A stretch of 64,000 nucleotides of DNA from Acidobacteriota bacterium (lineage in GTDB: Bacteria > Acidobacteriota > Thermoanaerobaculia > Multivoradales > SZUA-115), in NCBI GenBank assembly GCA_024277255.1, contig JAJRVQ010000099.1, positions 1-64,000 on the forward strand, given 5' to 3'. The notes beneath the pieces were generated by a model, which saw only the letters and a program-made list of their open reading frames with translations, made no database searches and was not told the DNA's origin. Below, one piece after another: positions 24,638 through 33,023 of this stretch (positions within the stretch are counted from its first letter, which is position 1; each line of letters opens with the position of its first letter). Both the position numbers and the translations under genes were made by a program.

Positions 24638-25644
24638 GCGCTCTCCCCTATGCGGTAGCTCCTCAAATCGGCGGTGGTGGTGAAACCACCTCGCTTGCTC
24701 AAACGGTGGGTGACGGCGCGCACCTGGTGGACGCCGTCGAGCCCTTGGCGCGGCAGGTCGCGCAGCCGGATGGCGTCACCCAACTTGATCTGCGGCCGGC
24801 CGAGGAGACGCAGCCGGATACGCAACCGGCGGCGCTCGCTCGCCGTCGATGCCGCATCGGCGGCCATCTGTGCGGCACCGGCGGTGCGCAGGACCGGCCG
24901 TTCCAGCAGTAGCAGCGGATCGCCCGAGCCGGCACTCCCCTTCGAAGGGCTGAAGTCTTTGCTCAGCCAGGCCCAGCTCTCGTCGCCGCGGTCGGCGCCG
25001 GGGCTCTCGCCGAAGGCCTCGACCCGGCCCGCCCACGGCACCGTGTTGAGCGCCTCGAGTTCGAGGATGTGCTTGCCATACTCCAAGACATGCACCGTGC
25101 GCCCGCCGGCAAAGGGCTCGAAGATCAGCTCGCCTTCGGCGTCGACGTAAAGATCGAACCCCGAGAGATCGGCCAGCTCCCGCATGTGGTGGTAGAGGCT
25201 GCGCCGCCCGTCCACCACATAGGCGGGCAGGTCGAGTCCATCCTCGACCCGACCCACCTCCACCCCGGCGCGCTGCGCCAGCTGGCGCACGATCTGCCCC
25301 GCCTTCTTGCTCTCGAAGGTCTCCTCCGCGAAGGTGCGCAACAGGGCGTGGGCGGCGCTTTCCCCCACCACCCGGCTCCTCTCCAGGCCGGGCTGGACCC
25401 GCACCACACTGCCCTCCATCACCTGGGTGAAGCCGCCGTTGTCGGCGTAGCCCAGCTCGATCTTCGCCTCGTCCTGCCGCTCGGGGCGGAAACTGCCGAC
25501 CTCCCCCATGGCCAGGACGAAGCGATCGGCGGGGGTCTCCATGTCGAGCTCCACCTTCAGATCCACCACCGTGCTGGCTTGCGGCTCATCGGTGGTGTCG
25601 ACGATCTTGCCGCCGAGGGTGAGCTTGTAGGCGGGGGTTAGCAT
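24634..25644 (-). CDS. gpD / late-control-D-like baseplate hub protein
   Basis: This 336-residue protein resembles the phage late control protein D/gp27 hub. It has an N-terminal tail-tube-like barrel with VVDLKVELDMETPADRFVL and the GYADNGGFTQVMEGSV segment. The TFESKKAGQIVRQLAQRAGV...HHMRELADLSGFDLYVD region is typical for the family, and a C-terminal barrel ends in the KRGGFTTTADLRSY strand. The hub trimer connects the tube to the spike. The ATG at 25644 has a GAGAGGAA some 13 bases upstream. It is four-base coupled to the spike gene. Confidence 0.85.
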   Translation of the reverse strand: MLTPAYKLTLGGKIVDTTDEPQASTVVDLKVELDMETPADRFVLAMGEVGSFRPERQDEAKIELGYADNGGFTQVMEGSVVRVQPGLERSRVVGESAAHALLRTFAEETFESKKAGQIVRQLAQRAGVEVGRVEDGLDLPAYVVDGRRSLYHHMRELADLSGFDLYVDAEGELIFEPFAGGRTVHVLEYGKHILELEALNTVPWAGRVEAFGESPGADRGDESWAWLSKDFSPSKGSAGSGDPLLLLERPVLRTAGAAQMAADAASTASERRRLRIRLRLLGRPQIKLGDAIRLRDLPRQGLDGVHQVRAVTHRLSKRGGFTTTADLRSYRIGESA

Positions 25645-25662
25645 GGCGTTACGTCGTTCCTC

Positions 25663-28600
25663 TCACTCGAAGACAAAGCCGCCCGGCACGGTCTCGATGC
25701 CGTTGTCGGGGTTGACCACCGTCAAGTCGACGGGGCCGGTGATGGCGGAGAAGGGGGTCGTAGCATCGATTTCGGTCGCAGAGTGGAAGACGACGGACGT
25801 CGCCTCCTGGCTTCCGAAGAAGAGGGTGACTCCCGGTTGGAAACTGCCGCCGATGACAGTGACCACAGTGCCTCCGGCCGCCGGGGCGGCGCGAGGAAGG
25901 ACGTCGATGATCTCTGGCCTCGGGTTGAAGGTGAAGACGCCGGTCTCCACCACCGTCTGGCCGTCGGGGTTTGTAATCTCGACATCGTTCGATGTGGCCG
26001 GCACACCCGGAGGGCTCTCAAAGACGATCTCGTCACCCGCCGCTGAAACCGAGATCACCGTCCCCTCGGACCCCCCCACAAAGACCCTGGCGCCAGGGAG
26101 GAAGTCGTCGCCGGCGATGGTGACCAACGTGCCTCCGTCCTCGGTCCCCGCGCTGGGGTTGATGGAGAACACCCGCGGCGAGGTGAGGAGGTACAGGAAG
26201 GCACCGGGGACCACCTCCGATTGACCGTCGGGGTTGATCACCTCGACGTCGACGGGAGGTCCAGTGGCCGCCGGCGGTGTCAGGGCGACAATGCGGTCGG
26301 TGGCGACCGACTCCACCTCCGCCTCGACGCCACCGATCAGGACTCGCGCCAGGTCGAGAAAATCGTCGCCTTCCACGGTGAGCCGTGTGCCGCCGATGGT
26401 CGGCCCGGTCGGTGGGCTGACGGCAAATATCTGTGGCGGTGGAGTGTAGGTGTAGCTATCGGGGAAGGTGCCCCTCTGCCCGTCGGGGTTGACGATCTCG
26501 ATGGTGATCAGCCCGGCTGCCCCGGGAGGGGTCTCAACCACGATCTGGTTCGGATTCTCGCTGATCACCGTCGCAAGAACACTGTCGAAAAACACCTCGG
26601 CTCCCGGCAGGAAGGCCTCGCCGAATAAATTCACCGTGGTGCCTCCCACCGTCGCACCGAAGGGAGGAAAGACGGTGCCGAGCAGCGGTGGCACGTTCTG
26701 GAAGGGGAAGCTGGTGGGTAGCAGGTGAGGCCGGCCGCCGCCCGGGATGATGCGCACCGCCGCTCCCGGACTCGGAATGGATACGGCGATGCCGGCAGGT
26801 ACCGAAGGTACGTCGCCGTGGATGCTCACCAGATCCTCGGGACGACCGGTGGAGTCGGTTCGACCCGACAGTTCGACCACGACGTTGCCCCGCTTGCCGC
26901 TATCGTGTTCGGAGGTGTCGACCCCGATGGCGGTGGCGGCGCCGCGTAGTACCACCTCGATACGCTCGTCCCCCTCGACGCGCACCGCGTAGAGGTAGCC
27001 GCCCGCTCCCGAATCGTCGGTCGCCCGGTTGTCGCTACCGCGGCAGTCGACGAATTCGTAGTGGCGCTCCCGGAACCCGTAGTCGACTTCCATGATCTCG
27101 TCGAACTGGCCGGACTCGTTCTCGATGAAGCCTCCTTCGTCGAAGCCACCCTCGAAGGCAGAGTTGAGGAAGGCGCCACCACCGGCGAACTCGTTCGCCA
27201 CATTGTCTTCGAGAGTGCAACCTTCGCAGGTCACCGAGGCGTTCCTGGCAGCGAGTCCGCCTCCCCCTTCGCGGTCTGAGGTCAACAGGGGGCGGATGGT
27301 GTTGGCCCGGTTGTCGCGAAGGGTGGCGTTCTTGACCGTCATCACTACGGCGTAGGAAGCCCGTAAGCCGCCGCCGTTCTCACCGGCGCGGTTGCCCTCG
27401 ACCAGTCCCCCCTCGATTTCCACCAAGGCGCCGCCGGTGGCGTAGAGACCGCCGCCGTCTTCGGTAACTCGGTTGAACAGCAGGCTGTTGCCCAGCATGA
27501 GGATCGTCCGGCGAGGGAAGAGTCGCCCGCGGCTGAAACCGAGGAAGGTCGGCTGGCTCTCCGGCAGGAAGGGATCGAACTGGTCGATGGCGATGCCGCC
27601 GCCGTCGTCGGAGGCCAGGTTGAAAGCGATGGTGTTGCCCTCGAGGCGGGGGTAGCCACCGACGAAGCTAGAGACACCGCCACCCCGCCGTGCCCGGTTG
27701 GGAGCCGCCTCGAGATCGCCGCCGATGCCGGCGGTGCCGATACGGTTGTCCTTGATCACCGTCGCCGGCGAGACGTGGCGCAACGCAATGCCGCCGCCGA
27801 CGCCATTCTCCCGGCCAACTCCGTGGAGGAGGGCGACGGCTCTCGTCGAGACGACCACGCTCACCTCCTCCTCGAATCGATCCTGGAGGGGATCTCCGAG
27901 GTCTTCCTGCTCGCAGTCGACCTCCACCCCGAGATCCGAAAGATCGCCGTGTGCCACCTGGTTGCAGGTGATCTCGTTGTTCTCGATGAGGATCGCCCCG
28001 GAGAATCCCGGCTCGTTGTCGACCGCGATGCCACCACCGAAGAGGATCGCCCGGTTCTCGCCGATGCGGTTGCCGACGATCGAGACGTCGCTGCTGCTCT
28101 CAACGTAGAGGCCGCCGCCATGGGAGTCACCGAGTTCGATCTCGAAGCGGGTGAGGTCAAAGATGCTGGTAGTGATGATGAGGCTGGTGACCGCCGAGGC
28201 GATGTCACCCGCCGTATTGAACCGGATGATGTTGTCTTCGATGGTGACATCGGTCGAGTCGACGATCGAGATTCCCCCTCCACGAGGTGCCTCGTTGTCG
28301 GCGATCTCGCAGATGCGAACGGTGATCCCCGTCGCCTCCTCGATGCGAATCCCCGAGCGGCGGCCGTCGGTCACTCGCAAGCTTTCGACGGTTACATTGC
28401 GAACGTCCGGGCCGATGGTCAACACGGCGTCACCGGAACTGCCGACGATCTCCGGCAGCGAGAGGCCGGGGAGGGGAGGGGCCAGGGTAAAATCACTGGG
28501 CAGGGAGACGTTGTCGTCGTAGACCCCCGGCATCACGGTGAGGCGGGCGGGCCGCCCGGGCGTGCGCAGCCGCTCGATCTCGAGCAGGCTGTGGAAGAGA

Positions 28601-29385
28601 GTCAGCCAGGGATTGGATGAGCTGCCGTCTCCCGTGCCGTCGTCACCGCTGTTGGAGACAAAGAAAACGTCCACCACGGGAAAGATGAAGATGGGGGCGC
28701 AAGGGTTGAGCCAGCTCGCGTAGTCAGCGCAGCTGACGGTGGCCGGAGGGGTGCCTCGGAAGAAGAAGAACTCGCCGCGGCGGCTTGGGGCGTGGGTGCC
28801 GGAACCCAGGGTGTGGTTTTCGCCGCAGCCCAGGAAGGCCGGTGTGAGGGAGGTCACCGGCGGCGGTGGCGCACCACTGCGTAGAATCTCGAAGTAGTCG
28901 CGAAAGAGGACCTCCCGGCGCACCTGTCCGGCGGCGGTGAGTTCCCGATGCTCACTCACCGCCGCTGGAGTCACCGCAGCACCGGTGGCGCGGAGCATCT
29001 CCTCGAAATCGGCGTCGCCCCACTGCCTCGAAGTGGCGGAGCCGCGCTCGGTGCGATAGACATCCTCCCATTCCGCGGGGCGGTCGGTGAGGACGGCGAG
29101 GGTGACCCGGGCGCGGCGCTCCGACAGGGCGTCGTTGAGGCTCGTCGACCCCGTCTCATCGGTGTGGCCGACCACCAGCAAGGCCTCGGGGGAGGAGGCC
29201 GTCAAGCGAACGAGCGCGAGATCGAAGGCCAAGAGATTGTCGGTGTTCGAGGCTATGAAGGAACTCCCGGTGGGGAGCAGGACATCCGCCACCGACTCGC
29301 AGAAGCCGGGGTGGCCGAAGCCGAGACGCACCTCCAGCTCCTCGCCGGCGGCGACGGTGACAGTTCGCTCGCTGGGCTCGCCCAT
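25663..29385 (-). CDS. OmpA-like/beta-helix/4xIPT fusion, probable fibre or envelope-binding protein of the particle
   Basis: This 1240-residue protein lies between the adaptor-like gene and the hub. It starts with an OmpA C-terminal-type domain (about 35-105), in which GHTDETGS (D76) and LSERRARV (R91) keep the Asp and Arg used for peptidoglycan binding. A parallel beta-helix of NosD/DUF1565 style follows (about 225-860) with many NRA/GGGI turns. Four IPT/TIG domains of about 86 residues end the protein (about 895-1240), each ending in an NPDGQ/NPDNG-type turn and a V-F-x-F/Y strand. There is no signal peptide. AGGAGC precedes the ATG. An internal operon position fits a particle component that contacts cell wall or glycan. 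Confidence 0.75.
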   Translation of the reverse strand: MGEPSERTVTVAAGEELEVRLGFGHPGFCESVADVLLPTGSSFIASNTDNLLAFDLALVRLTASSPEALLVVGHTDETGSTSLNDALSERRARVTLAVLTDRPAEWEDVYRTERGSATSRQWGDADFEEMLRATGAAVTPAAVSEHRELTAAGQVRREVLFRDYFEILRSGAPPPPVTSLTPAFLGCGENHTLGSGTHAPSRRGEFFFFRGTPPATVSCADYASWLNPCAPIFIFPVVDVFFVSNSGDDGTGDGSSSNPWLTLFHSLLEIERLRTPGRPARLTVMPGVYDDNVSLPSDFTLAPPLPGLSLPEIVGSSGDAVLTIGPDVRNVTVESLRVTDGRRSGIRIEEATGITVRICEIADNEAPRGGGISIVDSTDVTIEDNIIRFNTAGDIASAVTSLIITTSIFDLTRFEIELGDSHGGGLYVESSSDVSIVGNRIGENRAILFGGGIAVDNEPGFSGAILIENNEITCNQVAHGDLSDLGVEVDCEQEDLGDPLQDRFEEEVSVVVSTRAVALLHGVGRENGVGGGIALRHVSPATVIKDNRIGTAGIGGDLEAAPNRARRGGGVSSFVGGYPRLEGNTIAFNLASDDGGGIAIDQFDPFLPESQPTFLGFSRGRLFPRRTILMLGNSLLFNRVTEDGGGLYATGGALVEIEGGLVEGNRAGENGGGLRASYAVVMTVKNATLRDNRANTIRPLLTSDREGGGGLAARNASVTCEGCTLEDNVANEFAGGGAFLNSAFEGGFDEGGFIENESGQFDEIMEVDYGFRERHYEFVDCRGSDNRATDDSGAGGYLYAVRVEGDERIEVVLRGAATAIGVDTSEHDSGKRGNVVVELSGRTDSTGRPEDLVSIHGDVPSVPAGIAVSIPSPGAAVRIIPGGGRPHLLPTSFPFQNVPPLLGTVFPPFGATVGGTTVNLFGEAFLPGAEVFFDSVLATVISENPNQIVVETPPGAAGLITIEIVNPDGQRGTFPDSYTYTPPPQIFAVSPPTGPTIGGTRLTVEGDDFLDLARVLIGGVEAEVESVATDRIVALTPPAATGPPVDVEVINPDGQSEVVPGAFLYLLTSPRVFSINPSAGTEDGGTLVTIAGDDFLPGARVFVGGSEGTVISVSAAGDEIVFESPPGVPATSNDVEITNPDGQTVVETGVFTFNPRPEIIDVLPRAAPAAGGTVVTVIGGSFQPGVTLFFGSQEATSVVFHSATEIDATTPFSAITGPVDLTVVNPDNGIETVPGGFVFE

Positions 29386-29390
29386 CGCTC

Positions 29391-30062
29391 CTAGCTCCTC
29401 ACCGCCCGCACCAGGTACTCGCCGGAGGGCAAGCCCTCCTTGCTGTAGACCCCTGCGACCTCCTCGTCGAGAAGGAAGGTCCGGCTCTCGCCCTCGGCGC
29501 CGGTCCCCTCCACCAAAACCGCCAGGTGGGACGTATCCGCCCCCTCGACGCTCGACACCACGCGCACTCGCAGGGTGCCGACGCCGGCGGCGATCTCCTC
29601 GACCTGCTCGTCGGCCAGCCCTTCGGCCTCTTCGTTGACTTGAGAGTCCACCGGGGACGGCTCGGCGGCGGCCGCCTCTTCGCTGGCCACCGCCGGCGGC
29701 TCGGTGAACTCGCGCACCGCCACCGCGTACTCGAACCGCTCGGGCCGGCCCGCCACCTCGCGTACCGCCAGTTCCTCGATCAACACCTCGTCCACCTGGG
29801 TGGCGGTGGTGATGTCGGCGGCGAAGGGGACCGGCTCGGCGGCGTGGAACTTCTCGCGCAGCATCTGGAGACCCGCGCCGCTTTCCGGCCCGGTCAGCAC
29901 GCCGGAGAAGAGCACCCGCGAGCCACGCCGGCCCAGCCGCTGGAGGAAGTCCCCCTCCAGCGCCGGGATCTCGTGCCGGGTGAGGACCTGGTCCTCCTCG
30001 CTCTCGATCCGCTGGACCTGCTCCAGCTCGACATCGCCCAGCATGGGTCGAATCGGCGACAC
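29391..30062 (-). CDS. Baseplate ring/hub-adaptor-like protein, second copy
   Basis: The 223-residue product starts at a GTG after GAGGACGC. Its first 110 residues match the 184-residue protein encoded at 30533-31087: an RPM..D/L-E-L-x-Q-V-Q start, a Leu-x-R-x-G-R/S-P-x-R-L/V-x-x-S-G-V core and an E-V-A-G-x-x-x-R-x-x-Y-x-V/L ending. This is the fold of DNA-circularisation-N/tail-hub-type proteins that join tube and hub. An Ala/Glu-rich linker and a small beta-sandwich (about 155-223: LRVRVVSSVEG, SGEYLVRAV) are added. The stop is five bases from the giant fibre-like gene. This copy may anchor that fibre to the baseplate. Confidence 0.55.
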   Translation of the reverse strand: MSPIRPMLGDVELEQVQRIESEEDQVLTRHEIPALEGDFLQRLGRRGSRVLFSGVLTGPESGAGLQMLREKFHAAEPVPFAADITTATQVDEVLIEELAVREVAGRPERFEYAVAVREFTEPPAVASEEAAAAEPSPVDSQVNEEAEGLADEQVEEIAAGVGTLRVRVVSSVEGADTSHLAVLVEGTGAEGESRTFLLDEEVAGVYSKEGLPSGEYLVRAVRS

Positions 30063-30081
30063 GGCGCGTCCTCTTTTCTGC

Positions 30082-30498
30082 TCAGGCCTTGAGGCTGTTG
30101 AGGTGGACTACGATGGCGTCGACCAGGGCGATGATCTCGGTCTTTACCGCATCGAAGGAAGGTAGTCCGGCGACCACCTCGGCGATGCCGAGCACCTCGT
30201 CGATCTCGTCGGCCTCGTCCGGCAGGAGGCTCTTCGCCGCCTCGAGGAAAGCCGTGACCCGGCTGGTGAACTCGACGGCGTCGCCCAGAACACCGGCCAC
30301 CGAGCCCAGGTCGAGATTCTGGATCTCGGTCTTGAGCTTGCCCATCAGGTCGATCAGCTTGTCGATCAACTCGTTGACCTGCGGAATGAGGCCGGCGATC
30401 GCCTGAATGGCGGGCCGGATGGTATCAATGTTGTCGTCGAGGAACTGCTTGAACTCAGCCAGGACTTCCTTGAGTTCCTCGAAAAGGTTCTGTGCCAT
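30082..30498 (-). CDS. Small amphipathic-helical protein between the two adaptor-like genes
   Basis: This 138-residue acidic protein is almost all helix with heptad-like Leu/Ile/Val spacing (FEELKEVLAEFKQFLDDNID, IPQVNELIDKLIDLMGKLK). It has no signal peptide or true membrane span, although VVAGLPSFDAVKTEIIALVDAIV is quite hydrophobic. GGAGGAC precedes the ATG. It is too short to be a conventional tape measure for a full-length tail. It could be a short length-setting protein, a lumen cargo, or a pore-forming or membrane-active component released on firing. I do not recognise a family. Confidence 0.5.
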   Translation of the reverse strand: MAQNLFEELKEVLAEFKQFLDDNIDTIRPAIQAIAGLIPQVNELIDKLIDLMGKLKTEIQNLDLGSVAGVLGDAVEFTSRVTAFLEAAKSLLPDEADEIDEVLGIAEVVAGLPSFDAVKTEIIALVDAIVVHLNSLKA

Positions 30499-30532
30499 GT
30501 CGTGTCCTCCAATGATGGGTGGGGTGAGTCGG

Positions 30533-31087
30533 TTAGCCTCCGCGGGTGCTCTCCACGTCGCGCTGGAACTGCTGTAGCCGGCCGAGAAGCCCTTCCATGG
30601 CGGGGAGAAAGCGTTCGAGACCGGTGGCGAAGTCGAGACTGATGTCGAGACCTGCCACCAGATCGTCGATCAGCCTTTCGGCGTCCGCCAGGATCTCGTC
30701 GTCGAGCAGCGTGGTGTCCTCGGGCTCCACCGGTTCGAGGTACTCCTCTAGAGAGAGTCGGTAGGAGTAGCGGTCGGCCTTGCCGGCCACCTCGCGGATC
30801 CGCAGATCGTCGATCACCATCTCCTCGATCTCGGCGTCGGCCACGATGTCGGCGATGAAGGTGACCGGCTGACCGATGCGGAACTTCTCGTCGAGCCGCT
30901 CCACCCAGCTCAGCGCATCGGCGCCGCTAGCTACGCCGCTGAGGGTCAACCGGGTGGGTGAACGCCCCAGGTTCTGCAGCAGGCTGCCATCCAGCCCGGG
31001 CGGGCGGTGCTCGGCCAATGCCCGCCGGTCGCGGACGGTGAGTGTCTGCACCTGCGGCAGTTCGAGATCGTCGATCATCGGTCGCAT
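30533..31087 (-). CDS. Baseplate ring/hub-adaptor-like protein, first copy
   Basis: This 184-residue protein starts MRPMIDDLELPQVQ and has the L-x-R-S-P-T-R-L-T-L-S-G-V core and REVAGKADRYSYRLSLEEY segment typical of DNA-circularisation-N/tail-hub-type proteins. A helical acidic tail (about 125-184) follows. It lies downstream of the tube and chaperone-like genes, where eCIS loci often carry a LysM-bearing Afp7-like protein. Here no LysM domain is visible. AAAGGAG is about 14 bases upstream of the ATG, so translation might begin at the internal Met-4. Its paralogue is two genes downstream. Confidence 0.6.
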   Translation of the reverse strand: MRPMIDDLELPQVQTLTVRDRRALAEHRPPGLDGSLLQNLGRSPTRLTLSGVASGADALSWVERLDEKFRIGQPVTFIADIVADAEIEEMVIDDLRIREVAGKADRYSYRLSLEEYLEPVEPEDTTLLDDEILADAERLIDDLVAGLDISLDFATGLERFLPAMEGLLGRLQQFQRDVESTRGG

Positions 31088-31144
31088 GATGTTCTTGCCT
31101 GCTCCTTTCGCCTCTGTAGCGGTCGAGCCGTCCGTACCGGGCTG

Positions 31145-32515
31145 CTACACATCGATTCCATGCCGGCGAGCCTCGTCGTTGAGGATGCGCCGCAGGTTGT
31201 GCTCCAGCCACTCCAGCTGCGCGGCGTCGTCCGGCCAGAGAGGGACCCCGGTGGGCGCCCCAACAGTGGATCGATCACCCGCCTGGAGCGCGGCGCCGGC
31301 AACCTCGACGCAAAGAGGTGGCAAGGCAACGGGGCCGGTGAGCGCCGGCTCGCCTCCGCCGTCTGGCAGAGATCTCCTCGCAACGTGGGGGACCGACCTT
31401 CCTCGTTCGGTGGCATGCCGAGAGTGAGCCACGCCGGCAACCTCGCCGCCGGCGGTGCGAGCCGGCTCGCTCAGCGGCCGCTCCTGTGTGGCCGAGCCGA
31501 GCGCGGCTGCCCCATACTCAGCGGGCCCGGACTGAGCGGGCCCGACCTTGCCGTGGTCACCACACTGGCGGTTGGCTCGCCACTTCGACGCATGCGGGGA
31601 CTCGGGGCCGGTCGCATTGCGCCGGTGCTCTCCGCCCAGCGAATCATCACGGCTGCAGCTTTCACCGGCAATCGGGTCGTCGCCCGCCCACCGCTCCAGC
31701 TTGGAAAGCGGCGCGGTGGCCCCGCCAAGACCGGTCGACCAGGGACTCGCGCTTTGCGAAGGTGGGTCTTCTTGTGCCGTCGCCTCGGCAAACGGTGGGG
31801 ACGGCCGCGGTTGGCCGTGGTGAGAGGTCGGTCGCGCAAAGCTCCGCTCCACCCTCCGTCCCAGCCGACGCCGCCATCTGCGGCAATCGCCGGCCGTAGC
31901 GGAGGGAAGCGCGACGCGGGGAGTGGTAGCCGCCGGCAACCGGCGCCCTGCCGTCCCGCTCGTCGGCAGCGCATCGACTTGCGGCACCTGCGCACTCGCC
32001 CAGCGGAGCAACGCGTCACGATCGGCGCGACGCGCGACCCTACGCGGCGGCTTAGCCTTGCGACTCGCTGCGCGGCGTGCCCCTCTTGCCACGGACGAGC
32101 TGGCAGCAGAGGAGCTTGCCGCAGCGGAGACTGCGCTTGCCGGCGCGGCACCGTTTCCGGCAGTCACCTCGCTGGCCGATTCCGCCCAGCGGAATCGGCG
32201 CCGAGAAGGAGAAGCGGAGCCGGATCGGGAACCGGAACTGGTAGCCGGGCGGCGAGGCCTCGGTACGGCGAGGGCGCCCTCGGGCTCGGGGGTGAGCCGG
32301 GTCAACTCCGCCAGCGTGGCGCCGAACAGCGGACCGGTGCAGATGGCGGGAGCCGGCCGCACCAGTCCACGCAGCCAGCCGGCACGGCGCGGAAAATCCC
32401 GCAGTCCCCGTGTGGAGCGGGCTAGCGACCGCTGCCAGAACCTCACACTGCGTCCACCGTCCAGGGCGCTCAGCAGGGGACGGCTACGCGGCAGCATGGC
32501 CGGCGCTCGACTCAT
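31145..32515 (-). CDS. Disordered Arg/Ser/Ala/Pro-rich protein of the contractile-particle operon
   Basis: The 456-residue frame starts with an ATGA overlap on the chaperone-like gene, which supports that it is translated. Residues 1 to about 420 are low-complexity and rich in Arg, Ser, Ala, Pro and Gly, with no predicted fold. Only the C-terminus looks ordered (QLEWLEHNLRRILNDEARRH, then GIDV). It sits where phage tails often encode the tape measure, but it lacks long coiled coils. It may be a tube-lumen cargo, an assembly scaffold, or a short conserved C-terminal module with a drifting disordered extension. Other frames here are equally open because of the high GC, so codon-level confirmation is needed. 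Confidence 0.5.
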   Translation of the reverse strand: MSRAPAMLPRSRPLLSALDGGRSVRFWQRSLARSTRGLRDFPRRAGWLRGLVRPAPAICTGPLFGATLAELTRLTPEPEGALAVPRPRRPATSSGSRSGSASPSRRRFRWAESASEVTAGNGAAPASAVSAAASSSAASSSVARGARRAASRKAKPPRRVARRADRDALLRWASAQVPQVDALPTSGTAGRRLPAATTPRVALPSATAGDCRRWRRRLGRRVERSFARPTSHHGQPRPSPPFAEATAQEDPPSQSASPWSTGLGGATAPLSKLERWAGDDPIAGESCSRDDSLGGEHRRNATGPESPHASKWRANRQCGDHGKVGPAQSGPAEYGAAALGSATQERPLSEPARTAGGEVAGVAHSRHATERGRSVPHVARRSLPDGGGEPALTGPVALPPLCVEVAGAALQAGDRSTVGAPTGVPLWPDDAAQLEWLEHNLRRILNDEARRHGIDV

Positions 32516-32982
32516 GCCGCGCCTCCTTCGCGGCGGGCCATCTCGAGGTAGAGCAGGATCTGACCGAGGGTCATACCGCTGACCTCCTCCGGCGTCCAGC
32601 CGAACTCCCTGGCGAGGACGAAGCAGGCGCGCGCCAACGGCGCCTGGACCAGTTCCTCCAGGTCGTCCCTGGGCGTGCTGACACCGCTGACCCGGTTGAT
32701 CTCGTCGACCAACCAGCGGGCCAGCCCGGCCGGCAGTTTGGCAATTTGCTCCAGCTCCAAGCGCGGCTCGACGAGGGCCTGGCGGATCATCAGGGTGGCC
32801 GCCAGCTCTTCGTGGTCGCCCGCCGCTTTGGCGATGCGTTGCAGGTCGCGCACGGTCAGCGCCCGCAAGACCACCCCGCGATCCGGCGCCAAATCCTCGC
32901 CGCTGCCCAGAAGCTCGTCCGGAAGCGACAGTTGGTGTTGGATCTCACTGCCGGCGAGCAGCTCTTCGGCAGTCAGGCTCAT
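32512..32982 (-). CDS. Tail-assembly-chaperone-like protein
   Basis: This 156-residue protein has an N-terminal helical domain (VLRALTVRDLQRIAKAAGDH, then LMIRQALVEPRLELEQIAKL) similar to phage tail assembly chaperones. A short C-terminal part (LAREFGWTPEEVSGMTLGQI) recalls the small DUF6760-like proteins of injection loci. In phages the chaperone coats the tape measure before tube assembly and is usually made as two frameshifted products. Here both parts appear in one frame, with no sign of a slippery site. GAGGAGG precedes the ATG. It lies between the tube gene and the disordered-protein gene, as in phage order. Confidence 0.6.
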   Translation of the reverse strand: MSLTAEELLAGSEIQHQLSLPDELLGSGEDLAPDRGVVLRALTVRDLQRIAKAAGDHEELAATLMIRQALVEPRLELEQIAKLPAGLARWLVDEINRVSGVSTPRDDLEELVQAPLARACFVLAREFGWTPEEVSGMTLGQILLYLEMARREGGAA

Positions 32983-33023
32983 GGTTTACGCCTCCTCATC
33001 TACGCCTCCTCGGTTGCCTTTTC

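Noticed and set aside
31007-32425. 472-residue plus-strand frame opposite the disordered protein gene
   Set aside because: It also is low-complexity, but it has no coupling to neighbours, runs against the operon, and cuts into the adaptor-like gene at its start.
32983-33023. Short direct repeat (TACGCCTCCTC, twice) between the tube and chaperone-like genes
   Set aside because: The two copies are ribosome binding-site-like sequence (GAGGAGGCG on the minus strand); too short and degenerate to call a repeat element.
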